Made by a program: the position numbers and the translations under genes
From: Flectonema sp. DT1601
Taxonomy: Eukaryota; Euglenozoa; Diplonemea; Diplonemida; Diplonemidae
DNA: 64,000 bases
Direction: 5' to 3'
NCBI GenBank assembly: GCA_964019425.1
Contig: OZ025781.1
Coordinates: forward strand, 1,742,501-1,806,500
In this document: positions 10,354 through 20,908 of the stretch, piece by piece
Numbering within the stretch: position 1 is the stretch's first letter
How the letters are laid out: the number at the start of each line of letters is the position of its first letter
Notes under the pieces: model-generated
What the model saw: the letters and a program-made list of their open reading frames with translations, nothing else
Told to the model about the DNA's origin: nothing
The model's database searches: none

Positions 10354-11645
10354 ATGCGAAGTCATATTTATTATAACAGGAAGGCGGAAGGCAATAACAT
10401 GCATAAAGGTACCGTTAAGAAATGGTACAACGACAGAGGTTTCGGGTTCATTGCAGGGTCTGACGGCCAAGATGTATTTGTACACCACACTGACTTGGGA
10501 GGGATGGAACTGATAGTTGGAGGTGAGGTGTGTTGTGTTCTTATTATAATTTGATGATATAAAATCTCATCATCACAAACAACTAAAACCAGGTGACCTA
10601 TAACATCAGAGAAGAAGAAGAGGGCCGTCCTAACAACGGTAAACTGAAAGCTACAGATATAACAGGAGCGATACAAAGAAGACGGCAACATGGAAAAGTA
10701 GGAAACTGCACCAGTATCTCTTCCATATTAGGAGGAGGAGGGCGGATAGCTGGAAGTGGTGGATCGCGTCAACGGGAACCGATTACGGACCCGCTGGCTG
10801 CTTCATTAGCTGAAGTTATTCCACACGATCAGAACTCTCATAATATTTTAGTTTCGACAATAAAGACTCGACAGAGAGAGAATATTATATTCAAACATCA
10901 CTGGCAGGAATTTTGTAAAAAGTACGGCGGAGGTTCTCTTGATCCCCTTCGCTATGACACAGCCTGCCTTGTGTATGCTCTACAACATTGTGAAAAACTC
11001 ACCAAAGAGTGTGCTGCTGTCCCTCATGCAGCAACTGCAGCTACCCTGGTAGACGCAATTAAAAGAGCGCAGCGAGACTGTCCAAAGTTCAGAGAACGAT
11101 GGTCAGAATATTGCGCAATTCATGGTGACGGTATTCATGATCCGAGTTCTCATGATTTGATGTTCTTAAAAGATGCAATTGAGACGTTAGGTGAGTTAAA
11201 TGGTGAAGTGACAGAACAACCTCAGTCGTTATCTCAACGGGAACAAGTTATTCAACAAATTAAACAAATGCAGCAGCAGCAACAACAGCAACACCAACAG
11301 GAGCAGGTGTTGCAGCAAATTCAACAACTGCAGCAGAGTCAAGAGCCTCGGCAGCCGTCGCTCCAACAGCAAGTCTTGCAGCACCTTCAACAGGTGCAGC
11401 AACAGCAACAACCACTTCAAGGAGTTGAAGTCCTTCAGCAGCAACAACAACAACAACAACAACAAGAACAACAACAGGGAATAGAAATCCTTCAGCAGCA
11501 ACTCATTCAACAACTCCAACAAGTGCAGCAGCCACAACCACACGAACAGCAGCTACCACCACCTCAGGCTCCTCGTCTTCCACCTCAGGACCCTACCTTG
11601 GGTACCATCGCTTCATTACTTTCTCAGAGGTATTCACCATACTGA
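10354..11645 (+). CDS. Cold-shock domain protein with duplicated W-C-DP module and poly-Q tail (spliced)
   Basis: Coding exons 10,354-10,527 and 10,593-11,645, about 408 residues. The cold-shock domain (from MHKGTVKKWYNDRGFGFI) is interrupted by a 65-nt intron; removing it restores VGGEV-TYNIREEEEGRP and completes the fold. RNP1-like GFGFI and RNP2-like DVFVHH suggest single-stranded RNA binding. Two copies of a roughly 48-residue module follow (exon 2 near 10,848 and 11,049), sharing IKxxQRxxxxFxxxWxE(F/Y)C and DPxxxxD. The last third is Gln-rich. The trans-splice site is probably TGTCTTTCAG at 10,346, making 10,354 the first ATG; an in-frame ATG at 10,399 would start right at the domain, and one lies upstream at 10,294. 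Kinetoplastid RBP16 is a cold-shock RNA-binding protein of another layout. Confidence 0.85.
10528..10592 (+). other. Cis-spliced intron, 65 nt, phase 0
   Basis: Begins GTGTGTTG and ends AACTAAAACCAG. It joins a Glu codon (GAG) to a Val codon (GTG). Unspliced, the frame stops at 10,552 in the middle of the cold-shock domain. The 3' end is A-rich with a CTAAAAC stretch that could be the branch site, and lacks a strong pyrimidine tract. Confidence 0.85.
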
Positions 11646-12452
11646 GATAATTGTTTAATCGTTAGCTACTATCTGTGTCACCATCTCTTAGTTCAAATAC
11701 TGATGATGATTTATTCACCCGATATCATCTCACCTCAGATGTGCATTACTTCTGCAACACAGCAGCCTGTTGATGAGTCGGATACACTACCGCATCACAT
11801 CATGAGCCTGATGAGTAGGTTGAAAGCATTTCCACGGCTTTTGAACTGGCTGTGATGTTGTGGTGCAAGAGAGCCTTCGCGTGAGATGTGTCGGAGTGGT
11901 AATGAATAATTGATACCTTTATTTTCGCCTTTCCTTGTGGTTCTGTACAAGGATTAATCCATGCAAGACACGACCTGTCGGCTCAACAGAGCGGACAGCG
12001 CGACCAGATTGAAGTAGACCAGCTGTGTTCCGTACACTACTAATTATTCTCAATTATTTTAAAAATGTTTTCTTCCCTTGAGAAGGTATTTGTTCGATGC
12101 TGAACCAGAAGATTCTCTTCAACTTAAAGTGCGCAGCAATACGATGTTCAGATGGAAACAACTGCTGTGGAAGTAGAAGAGGACTTCCTTTCAGATTTCC
12201 CTCTTTTGGAGAGTAATAACCTGCGGATATTAGTGACACAAGCCGCGTGCTGTATCTTCGCTTTATTGCGCGATGACTGTGAGGGGATGTCTCTAAATCT
12301 CTTCGCACCTTTTTTTTTTGGCTACTTTTTGTTTTCTCTTTCTAATAAACGAGTAGTTCATTTTTAACAAGTGAACAATCGATGCCTCGCTTGAGGTTCG
12401 CTAGTGGGAACTCACGTCACGTAATTTTAGAAATTATTACACTCAACAGGTG
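11646..12452 (+). other. Intergenic region, no gene seen
   Basis: About 0.8 kb of AT-rich DNA between the cold-shock gene and the ABC transporter. A 71-codon open frame at 12,152 ends in hydrophobic, T-run-encoded residues and has no recognisable features. The 3' end TTATTACACTCAACAG is a good trans-splice acceptor for the next gene. Confidence 0.5.
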
Positions 12453-14477
12453 ATGAGAATATCTGAGAGTCTGCGTGGAATTGTTTTTACTGTTTTCGAT
12501 TATTTACTCACGTTATTTCCAACAAAGGAAGGCAGCAGGGGAGGTAACATGGCTACTCTCAGTAAGCTGGCTCAGGATAAGACATGGCTGGGACTCATTA
12601 AAGTGTTCGCAGGCATCATTACTTCAGAAAAGAAGGGAAAGGGACTCATCACGGTTTGGGGAACTTTTATCTTCACATCATTAGTGATACTACCGATATT
12701 TAATATTCGCAAGAGAGCACAACGCAAAGCAGAATTAGCTGCTGATGGAAAGAAGAGATCGATTCCAATTAACAAGGAAGCTTTATCAAAGTTACTAGTC
12801 GTATTGAAAAAACACATTCTCACAAGACACGGATTATATTTAGCGACTTACATCCTGACATTGTGTACCAGAATATTGATTACTGTGAAGCTAGCTGACC
12901 AGGGAGGTATATTGGGTTCTTACATGGGTTCTAAGAATTGGAAACAAATGTTTTTGGGACAAGTTGATCTCGGGCTTTGGTTCATGGCTGGAGCAGTAGC
13001 GACAGCGAGCATGAAGTTCCTCGAGAAACGAGTAGTGCTCTCAACCAGAGGGATACTTTACAAAGAGTTGTTGAGTCATTACTTAAATGAAAACAATCTT
13101 TACTATCACAGCGCTAGGAAGGTCGATGATGCCCCTTCCCGACTCACCGCTGATTTGGAAGAATTCACTTCATCAGCTGTGAGAACTCTGGGACACATAT
13201 TAAAGCCATCGATTGATATCATTCATCTTTCTATTGTTATCGCTGGGAGAATTGGTTTCGCTGGTCTAGCTGGATTTTTATCATTCTTCGTTATATCCCA
13301 AAAGATGCTTCAAGGTGTGTTGAATGCTCTTCCAAGAAGCTTGAAACAGATTTCAATCAGAAAGCAGGAGCTTGAGGCAGAGCTACGCTCCCATCACTCG
13401 CAGCTCCACAACTACAGGGAGCAGATAGCACTGCAGGATGGAACTGATACCGAGCGTGAGACACTTGAAAAGCGTTTCAAGAAACTTCACAACCACCAAC
13501 TATTAACAGCTTGCACCTACTTCGTAGTAGATGTTCTAAACACATACGTACTTAAGTACGGTGGTGCTATGTGTGGATTCTCTGTTCTCATTCCGGCAGT
13601 CTACTTTTCGGATGACAAAACGCCACCTCACAAACTTACTGCCGGGTACTTATCAAACAGTGCGTTGTTACAGACTCTAGCTACAGAGATTAAAGATTTA
13701 GTTGAGGCCTTAACAGAAATACCTCGCGTCAAGGGTCTAGCAACCAGAGTATCGGATTTGACTGATGCGATGTCTGCCGCCAAGAAGGAAGTGTTGGCAT
13801 CTAAATTTGTGAAGTACTCAAAAGACGCGGAAGATGGAATTGAAGTCGGGAAGCTGACTATAATCCCTCCTGGGAATCCTGAAAACCCCAACCCGGAACC
13901 GTTAGTTAGCGATCTCGACATTTCTATTAAACGTGGAGAACACACCGTCATCAGAGGTGCTAATGGAATCGGAAAGAGTTCCTTCTTTCGGACCCTCTGC
14001 GGTCTGTGGAACCCGCACTCAGTTGAAACTCTGGTAATGCCCCCAAAGGATTCCTTCTTCGTAGTCTCACAGGATTGTTACTTCCCGGCAGACTTTTCTC
14101 TCGCGGAACAGATTTGTTATCCGTCGAAGACTTCACTTGTCGGAGAGGAGGGAACAGAACTCGGTGAGAAGCTTTTGAAGAGCGTTGGGCTCGAAGATTT
14201 TACTTCAAAACTTCACAGCGTTGGGGATTGGAGGAATAGACTTTCAGGAGGTCAGAAGCAGAGACTGTCGTGGGCACGCATGTTGTTCCATAAACCAGTT
14301 TACGCTCTAATCGATGAGGGAACTTCAGCTGTTGATGCTGCTGGGTGTCAGTTACTTCACACACAAGCACTCGAATCAAACATTACTTTGGTGTCGATCT
14401 CCCACCACGAGAATGTTGATCGTAACCACCTCCGTACTCTCGACTTCTATGCAGGAGGACACAAAATTTCTGAATAA
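12453..14477 (+). CDS. ABC transporter, subfamily D (peroxisomal/glycosomal acyl-CoA half-transporter)
   Basis: About 674 residues, the usual length of an ABCD half-transporter: one N-terminal membrane domain and one C-terminal ATPase. Membrane segments fall near residues 65-85, 110-135, 160-180, 265-290 and 345-370. The family block (DAPSRLTADLEEF, compare the NPDQRLT-type motif of ABCD proteins) is near 225. The ATPase has Walker A (GANGIGKSS, about 505), the signature LSGGQKQRLSWARM (about 595), Walker B (YALIDEGTSAVD, about 618) and an H-loop (SISHH). The family moves long-chain fatty acyl-CoA into peroxisomes or glycosomes as dimers; GAT1-3 do this in trypanosomes. The first ATG (12,453) is three bases after acceptor ACTCAACAG; an in-frame ATG at 12,549 is the alternative. 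Confidence 0.92.
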   Translation: MRISESLRGIVFTVFDYLLTLFPTKEGSRGGNMATLSKLAQDKTWLGLIKVFAGIITSEKKGKGLITVWGTFIFTSLVILPIFNIRKRAQRKAELAADGKKRSIPINKEALSKLLVVLKKHILTRHGLYLATYILTLCTRILITVKLADQGGILGSYMGSKNWKQMFLGQVDLGLWFMAGAVATASMKFLEKRVVLSTRGILYKELLSHYLNENNLYYHSARKVDDAPSRLTADLEEFTSSAVRTLGHILKPSIDIIHLSIVIAGRIGFAGLAGFLSFFVISQKMLQGVLNALPRSLKQISIRKQELEAELRSHHSQLHNYREQIALQDGTDTERETLEKRFKKLHNHQLLTACTYFVVDVLNTYVLKYGGAMCGFSVLIPAVYFSDDKTPPHKLTAGYLSNSALLQTLATEIKDLVEALTEIPRVKGLATRVSDLTDAMSAAKKEVLASKFVKYSKDAEDGIEVGKLTIIPPGNPENPNPEPLVSDLDISIKRGEHTVIRGANGIGKSSFFRTLCGLWNPHSVETLVMPPKDSFFVVSQDCYFPADFSLAEQICYPSKTSLVGEEGTELGEKLLKSVGLEDFTSKLHSVGDWRNRLSGGQKQRLSWARMLFHKPVYALIDEGTSAVDAAGCQLLHTQALESNITLVSISHHENVDRNHLRTLDFYAGGHKISE

Positions 14478-16382
14478 AAGTATTTTATTGCATCTTTTGA
14501 TCACATTTTCTTTTTCTGTAATATTTCCTTGACATCTCTATCACTGACCTTTTCTTCTCTCCTTCGAGCAATAGAACCTCTTTGGAAGAAGCTACCGGTC
14601 TGTTAGTTGGTATCGGGTTCCCGTAGTAATTGGTGTTAATGTTGTCAGGTATATGTAATGCAAACTATTACTAATCAGGTATCAGCGGCACCAACCTGAC
14701 CGTTGAATATGCAAGGCCGTGAGGCTTTTGCGAGTGTTTTTAATTAAAAAAGATTGTCGATTTCTTAATTCTAACTGAGAAGGATTACGAGCAACAATGT
14801 CCACCTTTGTGCTACCACATTGTCTCTTTTGATTCCTTTTAGTTTTTTATTTCTAATTCACTTGTAATCTTTTCAGTCAAAGTAAATTTCCGTGTCACAG
14901 CGGTTCGATCTATTGCTTTTTGTGTTTCACATAAAATGTGAAACCAGGTGGCAAACGCTGCTCTGCCTGTTTTCTTATTTTCTGACGGAATAGAATGATT
15001 GCTTTGTGAGTACACCTGAAGAGTCGCTAAAAAGGTGATTAAATCACCTTTTTATTATAAGGACAGCCATCGCATGGTCTGAATGTTGATTTTTGATTCC
15101 AGCAACCCTACTGGAGCAACAACACGGTAGGAATGCAGCAAACAAAATAGAAAAGCGAGGCAATCTCATCTACTTTTGTGCACAAAATAAAATCTGTTTT
15201 TTTTTTTGAAACCCTCCAAAAAAAAATAAATATAAAAAATGTAAACTTCTGTTCTTCTACTTTCCCTTTTTTCTCATTGTTATTTATTGCGTGTGTTAGT
15301 CGTTGTTATGATGTGAAAATTAAATTGCCTCATTAAATCTAAATCTCTCAAACAATCCACCTCTGGTAGACTTACAAAAGAAATTGAAAAACGCACACTT
15401 ATTGTGATGCGACCTTACAATATATTTAACGCACCGAGTAAGAAGAGAAAAGTGTTGGGTGGGGACGACCTGACGCATGCAACAACGACAGCTGGCTAAC
15501 AAATAATTAATAAAATGTCTCCGAGGGAAAAACATGAAAGTGTCAGCTGGTCAATTACATGACAAAGACATACCCCAGAGTGTTTTATTTTTATCTATTT
15601 TTGATTTCTTTAAGTGCACAAAAAACTGGATTATCTGAGAAACCACTCCTTTCTTTATTCCACCAAAGTGATGTTGTGAATTATTAAGATTTTAGTCTTT
15701 TAAAAAAGAAACCCCCGAAATTGGCTTCAAGGCCTCTCTTCGTCTCTATAAACAGGTACATTGCGATACCACTTTCGTATATAAGTCTTATTAAGATATA
15801 AAAAATAAAAAAACCGATCTGCTATAAACTAACTGTTGGCCTTTTTATTAGTGAAATCCGAAAACCAACGGAGTTTTCACTGGTAAACCTTGATGTGTTG
15901 CTCCTTAACTACTCTTTCTGTCCTCGGCTCGGTGGGTGAGAGTGAGCGCTTTATTTCTTTCGTATCATTTTCCTCTATTTAATAATAATCCTTGAAGCTC
16001 TCTGTTGCTTTTCAATTCTAAAGATTTGCAGCTCAATTAAAAATAATGAGTGCTGGTAATCACATCACTGCTGAGATCACATCACTGCTGAGATCACATC
16101 ACTGCTGAGATCACATCACTGCTGAGATCACATCACTGCTGAGATCACATCACTGCTGAGATCACATCACTGCTGAGATCACATCACTGCTGAGATCACA
16201 TCACTGCTGAGATCACATCACTGCTGAGATCACATCTCATTATAAACTTTTTTTTTAGTTTTTGAGAATTGTAACACAGAAAGTCATCATATTCTCTTTG
16301 AGTAGAAATATTAAGAAAAACATGTCGTGAGAATGTTGTTAGTTTTAATCTCCTCTCAGAGTTGTTTATCATCACACAGATA
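14478..16382 (+). other. 1.9-kb intergenic region
   Basis: AT-rich spacer with no supported gene. Apart from the minisatellite at 16,060-16,237, annotated separately, I see only scattered short A/T runs. TCTCCTCTCAGAGTTG and ATCATCACACAG at the 3' end are candidate trans-splice acceptors for the LYR gene. Confidence 0.5.
16060..16237. repeat. 17-bp minisatellite, about 10 copies
   Basis: The unit GAGATCACATCACTGCT is repeated head to tail with no visible variation; I count ten copies of its TCACTGCT core. It lies about 145 bp upstream of the next start codon, in what should be spacer or 5' untranslated RNA. Perfect copies point to recent slippage or unequal exchange. Confidence 0.95.
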
Positions 16383-16820
16383 ATGAACATAAGAATATGG
16401 AAAGCTTACAGACGATCATTAAGTCTCGCTAGAAACAACCTTTCAGGATCTGACAGAGCGATTAGTATGTTGAAATATAGAAATGCTATTCGTTTGGAAT
16501 ACCTCCGCTACGCGAACACTTCCAACGCCGATGACATTGAACAGCTGATTGAGTGCCATGAGAAGATAAACACTTTTCTAGAATGGTGGTGGGCTTCTTG
16601 GGAAGATCCCATCGAGAAGCCTTCTTTTAAAACAGATTGGAAGAATGAGACTCGATTTATGGGAGAGGAGGAAGCTAAGAAACATTACGCGTCGTTACTA
16701 AAGAAACGAGTGGAAGGACTTCGAGAATTTAATCAACAAGTTGATCAGTTGCTGCAATCTCGGCCAGCTGTTCCTACGAGTGAGTGGCAGAACCCGGAAC
16801 CTGAATGGAAAGTTCCTTAA
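16383..16820 (+). CDS. LYR-motif mitochondrial protein, possibly NDUFB9-like
   Basis: About 145 residues from the ATG at 16,383, which comes two bases after ATCATCACACAG. Residues about 4-65 (IWKAYRRSLSLAR, KYRNAIRLEYLRYAN, DDIEQLIECHEKI) match the three-helix LYR family by eye: an aromatic-Arg pair, a basic second helix with Arg, and a third helix after N..D...I. These proteins serve in Fe-S transfer or as complex I subunits and bind acyl carrier protein. The Trp-rich middle and the C-terminal basic helix (HYASLLKKRVEGL, then a Pro-rich end) recall NDUFB9/B22 of complex I. Family reasonably likely; the subunit identity is a guess. Confidence 0.65.
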   Translation: MNIRIWKAYRRSLSLARNNLSGSDRAISMLKYRNAIRLEYLRYANTSNADDIEQLIECHEKINTFLEWWWASWEDPIEKPSFKTDWKNETRFMGEEEAKKHYASLLKKRVEGLREFNQQVDQLLQSRPAVPTSEWQNPEPEWKVP

Positions 16821-17257
16821 AGAGATACAGATGTAGTAGGTACTCATATTGTGGGCAAATATCTGCCATCTGAAGCTGTGACTTCGATAGCCAGTCTTCA
16901 TGAGGAGGTCAACTTGTTATCATCACGACGACTATTAAGATTGCGTGACTTGGGGTAATGTTTCTGTTATTTATAAAAAAATGATGACTTCTCAGAATAG
17001 TCGAAAAGCTATTCCGTAACGTGCTTCTTAATTTGCAGACTGGCTACCAAAGTTCGTAAAAATATAACCCCCCGGAACTAATATTGGTATCGCGTACTTT
17101 ATCAAGAGTATTAAGCAACGCCTGTCTAAGTGAAGTCCTTATTGCTGCTACTGAGTCAATCAGTAGTAATTACTTTCACAAGATATCAGTCGGTTTATTT
17201 AGTTGAGAAGTCGAGTAGTTATTTTATTTTTTAACAGTTGGATTTCACAACTAAATA
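16821..17257 (+). other. Intergenic spacer
   Basis: About 0.44 kb with no gene seen. It ends in a pyrimidine-rich acceptor (TTATTTTATTTTTTAACAG, AG near 17,236) about 20 nt before the next ATG. Confidence 0.5.
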
Positions 17258-17710
17258 ATGCAGCCTTCAGACTCCGACTCTGAGAGAGATGTTGAGAGAG
17301 TAGAGAAGGTTAATTGCAGCTGTTCGTTGAATACGTCAAATGACGGAACCGTTTCAGTTTCTGAAGAGAAGGCTGATGAAGTCAGAACACCGAAAGCATA
17401 TCGCGAAGGGTTTGAAGACATTCGAAAGACACCTTCTGCTAGACCGTTGTGTAAGTTGAGTCCATGTCCTTTTGGTGATAGTTGTTTCTTCAGACATCAA
17501 GCAACACCAACTTCGACGACACAATTCTCACCAGATGAGGCAGTCACTCCTGAGCAAGTGACTCCTCCAAAGTTCAACGAACAATCAGAAGATCGAATGA
17601 TTGAAGATCCGGAATCGATGTTTCAGCCGGAGAACAGTTGGCGAGAGCCACTACGTTGGCGTCACGATCCTTACGGATACCAACCTTACGTAATGGCAAA
17701 CGAACCTTAG
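17258..17710 (+). CDS. Small CCCH zinc-finger protein
   Basis: A 150-residue protein with one finger near residues 67-82: CKLSPCPFGDSCFFRH, a CX4CX5CX3H arrangement. The flanks are acidic, Ser/Thr/Pro-rich and probably disordered. The C-terminus (WREPLRWRHDPYGYQPY) is rich in Trp, Arg and Tyr. Small single-finger CCCH proteins are a hallmark of kinetoplastid mRNA regulation (the ZFP family), so an RNA-binding role is inferred. The acceptor at 17,236 and first ATG at 17,258 agree. It differs from the CCCH protein at 3,759 in spacing (CX4C rather than CX7C) and elsewhere in sequence, so the two are not recent duplicates. Confidence 0.75.
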   Translation: MQPSDSDSERDVERVEKVNCSCSLNTSNDGTVSVSEEKADEVRTPKAYREGFEDIRKTPSARPLCKLSPCPFGDSCFFRHQATPTSTTQFSPDEAVTPEQVTPPKFNEQSEDRMIEDPESMFQPENSWREPLRWRHDPYGYQPYVMANEP

Positions 17711-18424
17711 TAAGTTTGGTAAAACAAGTATCGATTTATCTTTTAGTCTTCATTAAAGTCCTAAATGTTGAATTGTTGAATGCATTCCAGCGCACCTCGT
17801 TGCGTTACATTTCATCTCTGCGATCTGTAGTCGTTTGTACGAATCACATTAATAATACTCAAAAGTGATTTACTCCACTCGTATTCTTATGGCGTGAGTT
17901 AATAGATCGCCACAATGTAGTTATTCTTTTTGTTTATTTTATTTTCTATATCTAATAAGCAAAGCCATCGCTTGCTTTCCTAATCGCAGGGTCGTTTCCC
18001 TGCTTTACAGAGATCTTGAAGACCACACGAAGTACAAAGTGACCTGTTCACTAGTGGTTGATCAGCAGTTTGTTGATTATGACCAGCTGCGGGTTAACTG
18101 TGCAAGAAGAAGGAGTGGTAGACTCTGGTTTAATTATAGTTCCTACTTACACATTTTATTTATTCAAATTACTTTTAGATTCTCAATGAGCTTAAACCCC
18201 CGTTTTGTAAAACAATCTCAGTGACTATGACCACTGGCGGGGGGATTTCGGGCTGCGCGAGATGATTTATTCCTACATTGCTTCCTCTCTATTAGTAGTT
18301 CTATTTACGCTCGTTTTGCGTTTTCTTTTAAATATTTTCGTGTAGAAACATGAAATATATTTGAGTCTACTGTCTTACGAGTATCAATTATGATCAACTT
18401 GTAACAGGTACCTCAGAACAAAAC
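17711..18424 (+). other. Intergenic region, no gene seen
   Basis: About 0.7 kb of AT-rich spacer. Open frames here are short and lack recognisable features. CAACTTGTAACAG near 18,409 is a plausible trans-splice acceptor for the membrane-protein gene that follows. Confidence 0.5.
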
Positions 18425-20908
18425 ATGGAAATAGATTTTGAACCTCCTCGACCCCCGAAGGTACTGTTCCCAGTGAAGGTGGCAATTTTCATTACAACGA
18501 TTTTATCATCAGCTGTTTCGTTAGTTGCTGGGATCTTATTGTACGAAGAGTCTGTAGTCGCACTTGAGGATGCGGTTCGTGTTTCCAGCAACGCGACGAT
18601 GAGTGTAGTCGGTAAACAAGTTGCCCATTCATTTGCACAGTCCGAACAGGCTGCTGATGCAGCAAATAGGGCAGTGCTGAGGATGATTCCCAAAGATAAC
18701 AATCCTTATGAAGAATTACTTAATCGATGGACTGATTTTGCCTTTGCTAATGTTAAATCACAAAACGAGCGCGTGATGGGTGTTGGAATGAGATGCGTGA
18801 GGCGCATTGATGAGCCGTGGAATAATCAATATGGGTACTTTAGGGGATCTGTTTGGTGGGATCCGATGACTGGACAAGACGGCAGCTATTGGAAACTCTA
18901 TGCAAAATCAATTAGCTTCCCCGGAATGATTAATCCTTTCACAAATGCCAGCGTTTGGAACATAAGTGAGCCCAGACCTTATCGAGCTATCGTTTCTGAG
19001 TTGGATTCATTCACAGGTGAGACGCTTGAAGCATACGATTCATTGGGGGACTCAGTAAGGAAGTGGGTCAAATTTTTAAACACTCAAGGGTCTGTGGGAC
19101 GTTGGGTTGGTCCATATTTCTGGCACTCACCTGATCACACAATATATCAATATTTAGAATATCGGGTAAAGGGAATTCAATTGCAATCTTTCCCAGATTT
19201 CGACATCGTTCAAATCGCGTTCTTCACATTCGATTCCTGGGTTGAGCTTCTTCAAAACTACGATGACGGAACTCAACAAATGGTTTTACTGAATCACAAG
19301 ACTGGCGTTGTTTTCGCGCACACGTTCTTCAGTGCGCGAACTATTAAAAACGGATGTGGTAGGTGTACCAGTCAAACTTGTATTTCCTTCGATTCCTGCG
19401 CTGTTTTACTGTCTTCACTCGGACCAACTATTACTGAAGCAGGAGCTAAGGCATCACGAAAGTCAAATGGACAGTTCTTTACAGCAAGTTTACCAACCAC
19501 AGACTTACAATTCAGGGTAGAGATTGGTAAGCGTTTCGAGCCTAACGACACAGAAGAACTAAACCCTCTACCGAAGGTGATCCGAATGGAATTTATTAAT
19601 TTGCCTTCTGGTGAATATTATATTCGTATGGAAAGAGTTGTTCAGTATTCCGAAGAGCAGATACAACTTCTTTGGATTAAGTCAACGTCGTCAGTGACGG
19701 ACAAAGTTAACGCCGCATTAATTCAACTGATTATATTATGCGGATTGATATTCGTAATGGATGGTTTCATTGCTGTGTTTGAAGTTATTTTTATTGCAGT
19801 GCCGCTGTCAAAATTACAAAAGTGCGTTCAATTTCTCGAAGTTATGGAACTGAAGGAGTGCAAAGATATTTTAGGTGAAGTGTACGCTTGTATTGGAATT
19901 GCTGAAGTCTGGGAAGTGATATTGGGATTGTCATTCGCTGTTATTTCGTTAGACAACTACAGGACATTTCTTCCAAAAGCTCTTCTTGTGTCCCGCAACT
20001 CAGACGACAAGAATAAGGAAGATGATGTTTCCGTCAATTCCAAGAGAAGTAAAGTACCATCTGTGCGATCCCACAGTACTCACTCTTCAGAATCCATTAC
20101 ACACAACAAGTCTACGAGGTTCAATAAAACTGTGTCGGACATCTCTTGTGGTTCGCTGTTAGTTATTACTGTCAGCCCATTAATCAAATCGACCTTCAAC
20201 ACGGGACTATTCGCTGATTTGGTTTCTTTAATTGACATGTGCGGCACGAAATCGAAAGGCGTGTGTTACGGATTCTATCCTGGCTCACCCAATACATTTC
20301 TTATCGGATGGGGTATGTCTATGAAATGTGATAATGTTGCAGTCAGGGCTGCAACAGCAGCTACAGAAATCAGGAAAGCAACTCCTGCAAGACACACGGT
20401 AGCAGCAGCAATAGCTGCCGGATCTTGTCGATATGGAAATGTTGGTTCGCGATCACTGAGAGGGTTTGGAATGTTCGGCGGTCTTGTTGATCACTTGCAC
20501 CAAATTCATGAATACACTGGAGTACAGGTATCAGGTTGTGGTGAATCAATGATTTGTATTTCTGATGTTCAAAGGATAAAAGGATCATTTGAAACTTGTG
20601 CCGTTGGAATACTTCAATCATCTCAATCAGTGATGCACATTATTAATGAAATCATCTCACAGATTGACGCGACTAACAATGAATGGATGTACCAACTTGC
20701 AGACGCTGCGAGCTCTACGGACGAGTTGATTCACTCGTTGCTTTCTGCAGTTATTTCGGAACAACCAATTTCAGAAGACCACGACGCTTTTAAATGTGAA
20801 AATCTCAAACCCTCACAGTCATCGTTGCTCGCGTTATTGTCAGACAGAAAACATGATCCCTCCTCCATAGTATTTCATTCCCACTTCCACCCTGTCGGTT
20901 GCTACTAA
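18425..20908 (+). CDS. Two-TM membrane sensor-like protein with degenerate class III cyclase domain
   Basis: An 827-residue protein. A transmembrane segment at about residues 20-40 and another at about 433-460 bracket a large, probably extracellular region containing FRGSVWWDPMTG and SVGRWVGPYFWHSPD segments, like Cache-type ligand sensors. After a Ser/Lys-rich linker (about 520-565), residues about 567-760 resemble a class III adenylyl/guanylyl cyclase fold: SGSLLVITVSP-like first strand, AAAIAAGSCRYGNVGSRSLR (compare GIhtGxvxaGnvGs) and a following FGxxVxxxxxL-like helix. The two metal-binding Asp residues of active cyclases are not evident, so it is probably non-catalytic or regulatory. 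Topology matches receptor cyclases of trypanosomes. Start ATG is the first after the acceptor near 18,409. Confidence 0.7.
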   Translation: MEIDFEPPRPPKVLFPVKVAIFITTILSSAVSLVAGILLYEESVVALEDAVRVSSNATMSVVGKQVAHSFAQSEQAADAANRAVLRMIPKDNNPYEELLNRWTDFAFANVKSQNERVMGVGMRCVRRIDEPWNNQYGYFRGSVWWDPMTGQDGSYWKLYAKSISFPGMINPFTNASVWNISEPRPYRAIVSELDSFTGETLEAYDSLGDSVRKWVKFLNTQGSVGRWVGPYFWHSPDHTIYQYLEYRVKGIQLQSFPDFDIVQIAFFTFDSWVELLQNYDDGTQQMVLLNHKTGVVFAHTFFSARTIKNGCGRCTSQTCISFDSCAVLLSSLGPTITEAGAKASRKSNGQFFTASLPTTDLQFRVEIGKRFEPNDTEELNPLPKVIRMEFINLPSGEYYIRMERVVQYSEEQIQLLWIKSTSSVTDKVNAALIQLIILCGLIFVMDGFIAVFEVIFIAVPLSKLQKCVQFLEVMELKECKDILGEVYACIGIAEVWEVILGLSFAVISLDNYRTFLPKALLVSRNSDDKNKEDDVSVNSKRSKVPSVRSHSTHSSESITHNKSTRFNKTVSDISCGSLLVITVSPLIKSTFNTGLFADLVSLIDMCGTKSKGVCYGFYPGSPNTFLIGWGMSMKCDNVAVRAATAATEIRKATPARHTVAAAIAAGSCRYGNVGSRSLRGFGMFGGLVDHLHQIHEYTGVQVSGCGESMICISDVQRIKGSFETCAVGILQSSQSVMHIINEIISQIDATNNEWMYQLADAASSTDELIHSLLSAVISEQPISEDHDAFKCENLKPSQSSLLALLSDRKHDPSSIVFHSHFHPVGCY

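Noticed and set aside
12152-12367. A 71-codon open frame before the ABC transporter
   Set aside because: Short, ends in T-run-encoded Phe residues, no motif; more likely spacer or leader.
14901-14912. GGTTCGATCTAT resembling a tRNA B-box
   Set aside because: The closing CC is missing and no cloverleaf can be drawn around it.
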